NCBI RefSeq assembly: GCF_003702705.1
Contig: NZ_QZMN01000007.1
Span: 124,001-188,000 of the forward strand
Length of the DNA: 64,000 bases
From: Ornithinimicrobium cerasi
GTDB taxonomy: Bacteria > Actinomycetota > Actinomycetes > Actinomycetales > Dermatophilaceae
Direction of reading: 5' to 3'
Positions 17,285 through 25,297 of this stretch are shown in pieces (position 1 is the first letter of the stretch; the number at the start of each line of letters is the position of its first letter). A program made the translations under genes and the position numbers. The notes beneath the pieces were generated by a model. That model was given only the letters and a program-made list of their open reading frames with translations, did no database searches and was not told the DNA's origin.

Positions 17285-20200
17285 TCAGCGAGGACCCGCC
17301 CCGGGCTGACCCTTGCCCGGCTTGGCGACCGTGACCGTCACGACCTCCGTCGTGGTGTTGCCGGTCGCGTCCGTGGCCTCGTAGGTGAAGGTGTAGGTCA
17401 CCCCGAGCACCGCCAGCACGCGGAACTCAGTGTCCGAGAGGACCTCGACCTCCCCGCCTCCCGAGGCCTCGGCACCGACCAGGACGACGGTCGGGTCGGC
17501 GTCGATGTCGTCGCTCACCGTGACCACGGTGGTGACGTTGCGCCACTTGCCGTTGGCCGGCCAGATGTGCGGCGGCTCGGCCACGACGGTCAGCTCGGGA
17601 GCTATCGCGTCCAGGTTCAGCCCGACCAGGATCGGGTCGTGGTCGCTGGAGCGGAACGCGTCAGGTGCGTAGATCGCGTCGACCGCGTCCGGCTTGAACG
17701 ACATGTCGTAGTCGAGGACGCTCGGCTCGTCCGCGTTGATGGCCCACGCCTCCGCGCCGGTGACGAGAGGGGTGAGGGCGGCGCTCGACATCGCGTAGTC
17801 CAGGTAGCCCAGCGCCCCGTCGAAGACGTACGAATAGGCGTACTCGCCCTGCCACTGCAGCAGCAGGTCGGTGTAGCCGTCCGCCTTGAGCTCGTCGATC
17901 GGGTCCTCCTTGTCGTAGGAGTTCAGGTCACCGATGATCAGCACGTTGTCGGTGCCCGTCCCGGTCGGGTCGGCGTTGGCCCAGTCGCCGAGCGCGTCGG
18001 CAGCGGCGGCGCGGACCAGGTTGCAGTTGCCCTGGCCGGTGTCCGGGTCGCCGGCGCAGGCCGAGCCCTTGGACTTGAGGTGGTTGACCACCACGGTGAC
18101 CTGCCCGCCCGCCTGGTTGTCCTCGAACGTCTGCGCGAGGGCAGGCCGGTTCTCGTCGTCGTCGAACCGTGGGTCCACACTCGCGTCGAGCACGGCGTAC
18201 TCGCCGACCGGCGTGACCTCGGCCGGTTGGTAGATCAGCGCCGTGGTGATGACGTCGGTGCCGATCGGCCCGGTGGAGATGAACGCCCAGCGGTCGTCGC
18301 CGACAGCGTCGTTGAGCGCGTCGACGAGGTTGCCGACGGCGACGTCACCGTTGTTCTCGATCTCGATGAGACCGACCACGTCCGCGTCCATGGCGGTGAT
18401 GGCGGCCACGATCTTGGCCTGCTGCCTCTCGAACTCCAGAGCGTCGTTGGCTCCGCGACTGTTGAGCGTCGTGAAGTAGTTGAGCACGTTGAAGGACGCG
18501 ACAGTCGTGGTGCCGCCGACCTCGGGGACCTCCGGGCGGGCGTTGGTCGCCTGGTACGTCGCCGGCTCGGTGGGCTGCACCCGCCACAGGTCGAAGCGGT
18601 AGTCCAGCACGCCCGTCACGTCAGAGACGGTGTCACCGCCGCGGAACGTGTTGTCGAGCGCGAACGGGTCACCGTTCGGGTGACGCAGCTCCGCCGGGTT
18701 CTGAATACCGAGCCCGTCGTCCAGGGTGATGCGGTGCGCGCCGTTGAACTCCAGCAGTGCCTCGGCCGCGGCCGAACCGGGCTCGTAGACCGCGGTGGGC
18801 TGGTGCTGACGGAAGGTCTCGTCGCCGAATCCGAGGACCATCTCGCCGAAGCGGCCGTAGTCGAAGTACTCCAGGATGGCCAGGTCCTGCGTGAAGGTGA
18901 CGAGCATGCCCTCGTAGGGCTCCTCATCCAGCGGAAGGGTGACCGGGAGCGGCTCGGGCACGATGCCCTCTCCGCAGTCCACGAGCGCTACCAGGCTGAT
19001 CTGCGTGAGCCCGAAGAACTCAGCGGCCGTGCCAGCGACACGGACGCGGTCGCCGACTGCGACGTCCGCACCGCCGGGTGCGTAGACGAAGATGCCGTCG
19101 GAGGTGGCGTCGTCGCCGTCTCCGGCGTCCTGGACGTAGTAGCCGTCATAGGAGCCGAGCCCCTGGAAAGCGCCGACGACGACGCCCTCGACGGTCACGG
19201 TCTGGCCGACCAGGGGGCTTGTCGCGCCCGAACCCTGGACCACGCCGATAGCGGTGGCATCCTCGCCGCAGACGCCCGGGTCGACGGGGGGCTCCTCGAG
19301 CTCGGTGGTGTTCACCGTGCCCGGGGTGTTGACCGCCTCACCCTCGACGAGCGTTCCGGTCTGGCCGGGGATGCCCGCGAGGTCGAAGTCGTTGCGGACC
19401 CAGTCGGACGTCGAGTTTGTGTCGGTGCCGTCGGGGATGCGCGAGGCGCCGCCGGGCGCGAAGGACAGTCCGTCATAGGCAACGCCGAGCACTGTGTCGC
19501 CGTACGGCAGGTCACCCACGCCGCCGTCGTGGACAGCGACGCTGTCCAGCACGGTGACCCCGGCGTCGATAGCGCCGTCGTTGTCGGTGTCGACATCCAC
19601 CCTGCCGTCGTACCCCTCGACCAGGAGGAGCGACATGGTGCCGTTCTCCAGGTCGTTGGCTGCGAGGTTGACGAGAAGTCGGCCATCGACGTCGGTGGTG
19701 CCCAGCGGAATGACGCGGTCCACGGCGCCGAACGGCGATCCGCTGTCACCCTCGATCGAGAGGACGGAAAGGCCGGAATAGTCCGTGTTCGGGAAGCCGA
19801 GGATCTCGAGGTACTCGACGTCGGTGCCAGTCGTGCTGGCGGAGAACTCGTTGATGACCACGGCGGTCGGCTCGGGCTCGGTGTCACCGCAGTCCGCGGT
19901 GTGGGCGCCCAGCCCGTCGAACGTGTCGGTGGCGAAGCCGTCCCACTCCAGGGCTGGGTCGAAGACGTCGTTCGCCACGGTGTCGCCGGCGCAGACGTCC
20001 GCCTGGCGCCGCAGCGTGGAATCCAGCGTGGAGGTGGGGGGAACGCCCCAACGGGTGCCGGGGTCGACCCCTACCTGACCGAAGGAGTCCACTACGAGGT
20101 CGCCCTTGCTCAGGGTGAGGGCGTCATCGCCATTCCAGAGCCCCGTCGGTAGCGTCAAGTCCGCCATACCAAGGAGCGCCGGCGACGCACCAGCGTCAAC

Positions 20201-20500
20201 GATGACATAGGCATCGCCCGCTGCGAGAGTCCCACTCAGCGGGACGGTCTGGCCGGCGGCCGATGCTCCGTTGAAGAAGACCCTGAACGTGTATGCAGAC
20301 AGGTCGACAGGTGCGCCGGTACCGTTATACAGCTCAACGGCCTTGTTGAATGAGGAGCCCTCGACGTACTCGGAAATGATGAGGTCGGAGGCCGCTGCGG
20401 TCGCGACGGACGCCAGGGCGACGGGGGCCAGCAGGCCGGCGAGGAGCGACGCTGCTCCGGCGGCTGCGACCCCGGCCCGACGGCGGGGGGAACGGGTCAT
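17285..20500 (-). CDS. Secreted ExeM/NucH-family endonuclease
   Basis: This protein of about 1071 residues is probably an extracellular DNase. A Sec signal peptide (RSPRRR then Ala/Leu-rich to about 40) is followed by a lamin-tail domain (LIISEYVEGSSFNKAVELYN), a second region with NEFSAST, a beta-rich central part, and an exonuclease-endonuclease-phosphatase domain (about 660-960) with ASFNVLNYF, VGLIEIENNGD, IIGDLNSYDKEDPI and SSDHDPILVGLNL, the catalytic Asn, Glu, Asp and His. A beta-sandwich (HYR-like) domain ends the protein; no sortase signal is seen. Starts at 20500 and 20506 are both possible: GAAGGA lies 10 or 4 nt upstream. Its third positions seem less GC-rich than those of its neighbours. 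Confidence 0.88.
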   Translation of the reverse strand: MTRSPRRRAGVAAAGAASLLAGLLAPVALASVATAAASDLIISEYVEGSSFNKAVELYNGTGAPVDLSAYTFRVFFNGASAAGQTVPLSGTLAAGDAYVIVDAGASPALLGMADLTLPTGLWNGDDALTLSKGDLVVDSFGQVGVDPGTRWGVPPTSTLDSTLRRQADVCAGDTVANDVFDPALEWDGFATDTFDGLGAHTADCGDTEPEPTAVVINEFSASTTGTDVEYLEILGFPNTDYSGLSVLSIEGDSGSPFGAVDRVIPLGTTDVDGRLLVNLAANDLENGTMSLLLVEGYDGRVDVDTDNDGAIDAGVTVLDSVAVHDGGVGDLPYGDTVLGVAYDGLSFAPGGASRIPDGTDTNSTSDWVRNDFDLAGIPGQTGTLVEGEAVNTPGTVNTTELEEPPVDPGVCGEDATAIGVVQGSGATSPLVGQTVTVEGVVVGAFQGLGSYDGYYVQDAGDGDDATSDGIFVYAPGGADVAVGDRVRVAGTAAEFFGLTQISLVALVDCGEGIVPEPLPVTLPLDEEPYEGMLVTFTQDLAILEYFDYGRFGEMVLGFGDETFRQHQPTAVYEPGSAAAEALLEFNGAHRITLDDGLGIQNPAELRHPNGDPFALDNTFRGGDTVSDVTGVLDYRFDLWRVQPTEPATYQATNARPEVPEVGGTTTVASFNVLNYFTTLNSRGANDALEFERQQAKIVAAITAMDADVVGLIEIENNGDVAVGNLVDALNDAVGDDRWAFISTGPIGTDVITTALIYQPAEVTPVGEYAVLDASVDPRFDDDENRPALAQTFEDNQAGGQVTVVVNHLKSKGSACAGDPDTGQGNCNLVRAAAADALGDWANADPTGTGTDNVLIIGDLNSYDKEDPIDELKADGYTDLLLQWQGEYAYSYVFDGALGYLDYAMSSAALTPLVTGAEAWAINADEPSVLDYDMSFKPDAVDAIYAPDAFRSSDHDPILVGLNLDAIAPELTVVAEPPHIWPANGKWRNVTTVVTVSDDIDADPTVVLVGAEASGGGEVEVLSDTEFRVLAVLGVTYTFTYEATDATGNTTTEVVTVTVAKPGKGQPGAGPR

Positions 20501-20539
20501 GAGCATGAGTCCTTCGGGTGGGACGGGGGGACGCATCCG

Positions 20540-20545
20540 ACACTA
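20540..20545 (-). promoter_or_regulatory. -10 box of the nuclease gene
   Basis: TAGTGT read on the minus strand, about 40 nt ahead of the start codon, followed by a leader with GAAGGA as ribosome binding site. Confidence 0.35.
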
Positions 20546-20600
20546 GGCGCCCGGAGGACGGATGGGTAGATGGACGGCCGACCGGTCCATGAACGGTAGG

Positions 20601-21818
20601 TCACGGTTTGGCAAAGTCGACCCTGTCCAGCCCCAGCCACGAGGCCATCGCCTCCAGCTCCCCGGTCAGCGCGGCATGCCCCGCCACCCGGTCGACGCCC
20701 TCCTCCCAGTGGAGCGAGCGCACGAGGAGCGAACCACTGGCCCGGTCGGCCTTGAGGTCCACGCGACCCACCAGCTGCTCGTCCAGCAGGAAGGGCAGCA
20801 CGTAGTAGCCGAACACCCGCTGCGGGGCGGGGACGTAGATCTCCAGCCGGTAGCGCATCCCCCAGAGCGCCTCGGTCCGCTCCCGCTGCCAGATCAGCGA
20901 GTCGAAGGGGCTGAGCAGGGCCGCACCGGGCACCCGCCGCGGCGCACGAGCCGCCGGGTCCCGCCAGAGCGGCGGCCGGTCCCAGCCCCGGACCCGGACG
21001 CGCTCGGCCAGCCCCCGTCGCTCCAGCTCCTGCAGGCCGACCTCCACCCTGGGCCCCCGCACCCGGAAGTAGTCGGCCAGGCACCGCTGGCTGCCCAGCC
21101 CGTGGGCGACCAGCGACAGCCTGATCAGCTCGGTCACCGCCTCCTGCGGGTCGGCGTCCCGTGCCGCATCCCGGGCGGCGACGACCTCGGCGGGCAAGAC
21201 CGCCGCGGGTGCGGCATACCTGCGCTCGAAGGAGGAGCTCCGCCCGGCCGAGGTGATGTCCCCCACCCAGAAGAGGTACTCGAGGCAGTTCTTCACCGCG
21301 GACCAGTTCCACCCCCAGTCCGCGCTCCCCCGGTCCGCCCCGTGCGGCAGGTGCGCCTCGACCTCGCGCGAGGTCAGCGGTCCGTGCTCGACGATCACGT
21401 CGCTGACCGCCTCCAGCAGCCCGGGATGACTGGTGCTGACCGACCCGCTCCACCCCCGCTCCCGGGCGGCCTCCATCCGGAAGGTCAGCAGCGGCCAGGT
21501 GGCGGGCGGGACGAGGGAGGCCTCGTGCGCCCAGTACTCCACGAGGCGGCGGGCCGTGCGGCCCCTGGACGAGGTGCCGTCGCGGGCACCGTCGAGGAGC
21601 GCGGGGTCATAGGGACCGAGGCGGGAGAAGAAGGGCAGGTACTGGCTGCGGGTGAGGACGTTGACGCTGTCGATCTGGACGACCTGGACCCGGTCCACGA
21701 CACGGGAGAGATGCCTCATCGTGGCGGCCCCGGGCGGTGGCCGACGGTCCGCGAAGCCCTGGGCCGCGAGCGCCGTGCGTCGGGCCTGGGCGAGGCTGAT
21801 CGTGGGCCGCGTCGTCAT
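20601..21818 (-). CDS. AlkX/YcaQ-type winged-helix DNA glycosylase
   Basis: This 405-residue protein belongs to the HTH_42 (AlkZ/AlkX) family of winged-helix glycosylases that remove alkylated bases and unhook interstrand crosslinks. The catalytic loop reads VVQIDSVNVLTRSQYLPFFS; a Gln-x-Asp motif (QID) marks the AlkX/YcaQ subgroup, whereas AlkZ proteins have Gln-x-Gln. Other marks are WAHEASLVP, LSPFDSLIWQRERTEALWG and YVLPFLL. The ATG encoding MTTRPTISLAQ is preferred over an upstream in-frame GTG because the extension is not family-like. With dinB and an AlkA-like gene it gives the window three alkylation or lesion-tolerance genes. Confidence 0.88.
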   Translation of the reverse strand: MTTRPTISLAQARRTALAAQGFADRRPPPGAATMRHLSRVVDRVQVVQIDSVNVLTRSQYLPFFSRLGPYDPALLDGARDGTSSRGRTARRLVEYWAHEASLVPPATWPLLTFRMEAARERGWSGSVSTSHPGLLEAVSDVIVEHGPLTSREVEAHLPHGADRGSADWGWNWSAVKNCLEYLFWVGDITSAGRSSSFERRYAAPAAVLPAEVVAARDAARDADPQEAVTELIRLSLVAHGLGSQRCLADYFRVRGPRVEVGLQELERRGLAERVRVRGWDRPPLWRDPAARAPRRVPGAALLSPFDSLIWQRERTEALWGMRYRLEIYVPAPQRVFGYYVLPFLLDEQLVGRVDLKADRASGSLLVRSLHWEEGVDRVAGHAALTGELEAMASWLGLDRVDFAKP

Positions 21819-21896
21819 GCGGCCCACTGTGGCAGAGACCACCGACAGCGGCAGGCCCGCCACCCGATGAGGTGACGGGCCCGCAGCGACGACGAC

Positions 21897-22574
21897 TCAG
21901 GAGGCGACGGCCTCCGCGTCCTCGTCGAGGTCGCCGGACGCATCACCGTCGACGTCCAGCCGGAGCACGCCGTAGGACCAGCCGCGGCGCCGGTAGACGA
22001 CGCTCGGGCGGTCGGTGTCGACGTCGTGGAAGAGGAAGAAGTCGTGACCGACGAGCTCCATCCGGGACAGCGCCTGGCCCACGGTCATGGGGCTCGAGGC
22101 GTGCAGCTTCTCGCGGATCTCGATGGGGCTGTTGCCACGGGTCTCCAGCGCGGCGTCGAGCGCCTCCTCGCTGGTGGGTGCGGCGGTCTGGTCGCCACCG
22201 TCCGACAGGGACTCCGTGGGCAGGCCGTAGGTGGCCTCGGCGACGGAGGGGGGTCGGTTCTTGCCGGTGTGGCTGACGCGGCGCTTGTCGTGCAGCCGGC
22301 GCAGCCGTTCGGTCAGCTTGCTCATGGCCAGGTCGAGGGCGGAGTACTCGTCGTCGGTGGCGGCCTCCGCCCGGACCACGGTGCGTGAGACGTAGCACGT
22401 GATCTCGCAGCGCTCGGCCTCCTTGACCTGGCGCGGGTTGGCCTCGTGGGTGAGCACGACCTCCGTGCGGCGCACGCGCGGGGCCAGCTGCGGGATCTTG
22501 TCGAGCTTCTCCTCGAGGTGGCGGCGGAAGCGGTCGGTGACATCCTTCTTGCGACCGGTCACGATGAGTTCCAT
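21897..22574 (-). CDS. hpf: Ribosome hibernation promoting factor, long form
   Basis: This 225-residue protein binds the 30S subunit and dimerises 70S ribosomes into 100S particles in stationary phase. The N-terminal S30AE domain (about 1-105) starts MELIVTGRKKDVTDRF. After an acidic or disordered linker, the C-terminal dimerisation domain (about 150-210) has REKLHASSPMTVGQALSRME and GHDFFLFHDVDTDRPSVVYR. The length and the two domains define the long HPF type of Gram-positive bacteria. GGAGGA lies 4 nt before the ATG. A TTACGC/TACGCAT -10-like sequence sits about 45 nt upstream. Confidence 0.95.
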   Translation of the reverse strand: MELIVTGRKKDVTDRFRRHLEEKLDKIPQLAPRVRRTEVVLTHEANPRQVKEAERCEITCYVSRTVVRAEAATDDEYSALDLAMSKLTERLRRLHDKRRVSHTGKNRPPSVAEATYGLPTESLSDGGDQTAAPTSEEALDAALETRGNSPIEIREKLHASSPMTVGQALSRMELVGHDFFLFHDVDTDRPSVVYRRRGWSYGVLRLDVDGDASGDLDEDAEAVAS

Positions 22575-22684
22575 TGAGTCCTCCAGCTAGATGGGGTGAG
22601 GATGCGTAACGGCGTCTGGCGTGGCGCCTAGATCGTCCGGCCTCACCCCCGTCCGGCGTCGGCAAGGGGCTCCATGCACCCACA

Positions 22685-23440
22685 CTAGTCGGCTCCCCCC
22701 GGTCGTGGGAGGTCACCCCGCCCCCGCCGCCGCGTCGCCGCCACGGTCGCGGCGACGACCGGGCCGGCCCCCGCCTCGCGCAGCGCCCGGGCACACTCGA
22801 CGAGGGTCGCACCGGTGGTCACGACGTCGTCGACGACCACACAGGGCGTGCCCTCCAGTACGCGCACCAGGGCCGGTCGCGCCCGCACGGCTCCGGCGAG
22901 ATTGGCGCTGCGGGCCCGGGACCCGAGCCCCGCCTGGTCGGCCACCCGGCGCACGAGCCGCAGACCGTCCACCCGGACGAGACCGGACCGCGGCAGCCCC
23001 CTGAGGGCGGCACCCGTCAGGGTGAGGACGCGGTGCTCGCCCCGGGCCCGGGTGCTCGCCCGGGCGGAGGGAGCGGGAAGCAGCAGCACGCGACCACCCG
23101 TGCGGAGCGCGTCGCGGTGCGCGGGCGACCCGTCCAGGGCCGCGGCCAGCACCGCACGCAGCACCGGCGCCAGGACGGGGGTGAGGTCGGCCCGTCCGCC
23201 GTCCTTCCAGGCGACGACCGCGGCCCGGACCTCGTCCGCGTAGGCGGCAGCCGACCAGGTGGGCGGCATCCCCGGCGGGCGCGGGGTCGGCGACCACGGT
23301 CCTGCCCGGCTGGCCGCCACTGCCAGCAGCACGTCGCACCCGACGCACCAGCGCACGCCGGCAGCGCCGCACCCGGCGCAGGCGGTCGGGGCCGCGAGCT
23401 CCACCAGGGCGAGCACGTCCTCCCACGGGCGCCACGGCAT
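22685..23440 (-). CDS. comF: ComF family phosphoribosyltransferase-like protein
   Basis: This 251-residue protein has an N-terminal Cys cluster (CAGCGAAGVRWCVGCD, two CxxC knuckles) and a C-terminal PRTase domain with the PRPP loop VVVDDVVTTGATLVECARAL. ComF proteins act in uptake of transforming DNA at the inner face of the membrane in competent bacteria, although in actinobacteria the role is often unknown. The start codon itself lies in a GGTATGCCG word (23436), giving Met-Pro-Trp. It lies downstream of lpqB on the same strand with an 84-nt gap. No comEC or comEA is visible in the window. Confidence 0.88.
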   Translation of the reverse strand: MPWRPWEDVLALVELAAPTACAGCGAAGVRWCVGCDVLLAVAASRAGPWSPTPRPPGMPPTWSAAAYADEVRAAVVAWKDGGRADLTPVLAPVLRAVLAAALDGSPAHRDALRTGGRVLLLPAPSARASTRARGEHRVLTLTGAALRGLPRSGLVRVDGLRLVRRVADQAGLGSRARSANLAGAVRARPALVRVLEGTPCVVVDDVVTTGATLVECARALREAGAGPVVAATVAATRRRGRGDLPRPGGAD

Positions 23441-23524
23441 ACCCCCAGCGTGCGGGACGACGGGCCGGGACGGCCGGCCCCGTCCACAGGCGGGTGCTCC
23501 CGCAGGCGCGGGTGCACCGCGGGG

Positions 23525-25297
23525 TCAGGACCCGGGTATGACGAGCTCGTCACCGTTGCGCGCGTCGTACCAGCCGCTCGACCCCTCGGTCGTGTGGAAG
23601 CGGCCGTCCTCGGTGCGCGCCACCGGCGAGTACCCCTCGCCGGTCGGCACGGCCAGCACCTCGTCGAGCCCCTGCCGCTCCCCGAGGGGACGCAGCCAGC
23701 CGCCGAGAGGGACGCGGAAGCCGAGCGGGGACTCGTCGACGGCTCGTCGCCCGGTGACGACCAGCTCGGTGGCCGAGCCCCAGTGCGCTGCCGTCACCGA
23801 GGTCAGCGTGGGTGCCGCAGGCACCGGTGGTGCCAGAGCGGTCGGCTGTCCGGCGGCGTCGCGGACGATGCCTGCCACCAGGAGGCGGCCGCGGTCCTCC
23901 TCCCCGTCCGGGCCCACGACGAGCAGCGCCCGGGTGCCGTCCGGCGAGACCCGGAACGCGCGGACCCGTTCGGAGGGGTCGAGATCGGGGACGTCGACGG
24001 GCCGGGCGACGGCGTCGACGTCCGTCGAGTCGACGAACCACAGGCGTGCGGCCTCACCCCCGCGCGCCTCCCCGGCGACCCAGATCAGGCCGTGCGGGTC
24101 GAAGGTCGGGTGGGTGAGGTCGTCCCCGACGCCGGGGTTGACGCTCTCCTCACCGTCGTGCCAGCGCCACAGCTCGGTCCCGTCGACGGAGACCGCGGCG
24201 AGCGAGTCGAGGGACGGGGAGGCCGCGAGGCCGGTCCAGGAGATCGGGACGGTCGGCAGGTCGACGGGCACGTCCGCCGAGGCGTTACGCAGGTCGTACA
24301 GGGTGGGGTCGATGACGACCAGGCGGTCCTGCACCCGCAGCAGCGCCCGGTCGACGCTGCGGCGGACGTCGCTGTAGCCGAGGTCGGTGCTCGCGGTGAC
24401 GGTCCCGCCGGGGTCGAGGCTGCGTCCCGCCAGGCGGAGGTCGACCCCGCGGATGCCCCCCAGCGCCAGGAGGGAGTGGGCCAGCTGCGCCCGCAGGGCG
24501 GCGACCCGCTCGGCGTCCTCGCTGATCCCCGCACCCTGCAGGTTGACGGTGGCCACCTGCGTCTCGGGGTCCACGGGCACGGCGGCGACCGTGAGGCGTC
24601 CGTCGCCGGCCCCGCCGGTCACCACCGCACCCTCGAGGTGCGTCGGGACGGGGGCGAGCTGGGCCCGCGCGAGCGAGGTCGGCAGACCCTCGCCCTCGGC
24701 CAGCCACCGCACGTCGGGGACGAAGAGACCCAGCGTGGGGTTGAGGTAGAGGACGGTGCTGGACCGGAAGGCCTGGTCGAGGTCCGAGCGGGACAGCCAC
24801 AGGCCGAAGGCCTCCGGGAACGCGGAGATCCGCCACTGTCCGTCGATCGGCGTGAGCCGGAACGTCTCCGTGGTCGTCGAGCCGGCGGGCAGCTCGGTGA
24901 GCCGACCCGTCGCGTCGATGCTGCCGCTCACCCGGGCCGTCACGGAGACCACGCCCGGCTCGACCGTGGTGATCTCGGGGTTGCCGTCCAGGACGAGGAC
25001 GTTGCTCGTCGGGACCCACTCGCTGGCCAGGGCGGCGGTGAGAAAGTCACGCGCCACGTCGTCGTCCTCGGCGAACCCGACGTTGCTGCGCAGGAAGCCG
25101 CGCACGATCTCGGTGACCGAGGCGTCCGCCTCCGGCCGGGGCAGGACGCGCTGCACGTCCTGGCGGGGCTGGACGTCGACGGGCAGCCCTGCCCGCGGCA
25201 GCGGGTCGGTCGGCAGGGTGCCCGAGCAGCCCGCCAGGACGGCGGTGGCCAGCAGGGCGCAGAGGCCACGCCCCGTGCGGTGGCGGTGGGTGGTCAT
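23525..25297 (-). CDS. lpqB: Lipoprotein LpqB, accessory of MtrAB
   Basis: This 590-residue lipoprotein interacts with the extracellular domain of MtrB and modulates MtrA phosphorylation and cell-wall homeostasis in mycobacteria. A signal peptide with lipobox LAGC is seen at about residue 20 (LLATAVLAGCSG). A GerMN-type domain follows (about 60-330) and a beta-propeller-like LpqB domain at about 340-585. The ATG overlaps the mtrB stop by 4 bp (ATGA), so the genes are coupled. The longer in-frame ORF extends back into mtrB and is not used. Confidence 0.95.
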   Translation of the reverse strand: MTTHRHRTGRGLCALLATAVLAGCSGTLPTDPLPRAGLPVDVQPRQDVQRVLPRPEADASVTEIVRGFLRSNVGFAEDDDVARDFLTAALASEWVPTSNVLVLDGNPEITTVEPGVVSVTARVSGSIDATGRLTELPAGSTTTETFRLTPIDGQWRISAFPEAFGLWLSRSDLDQAFRSSTVLYLNPTLGLFVPDVRWLAEGEGLPTSLARAQLAPVPTHLEGAVVTGGAGDGRLTVAAVPVDPETQVATVNLQGAGISEDAERVAALRAQLAHSLLALGGIRGVDLRLAGRSLDPGGTVTASTDLGYSDVRRSVDRALLRVQDRLVVIDPTLYDLRNASADVPVDLPTVPISWTGLAASPSLDSLAAVSVDGTELWRWHDGEESVNPGVGDDLTHPTFDPHGLIWVAGEARGGEAARLWFVDSTDVDAVARPVDVPDLDPSERVRAFRVSPDGTRALLVVGPDGEEDRGRLLVAGIVRDAAGQPTALAPPVPAAPTLTSVTAAHWGSATELVVTGRRAVDESPLGFRVPLGGWLRPLGERQGLDEVLAVPTGEGYSPVARTEDGRFHTTEGSSGWYDARNGDELVIPGS

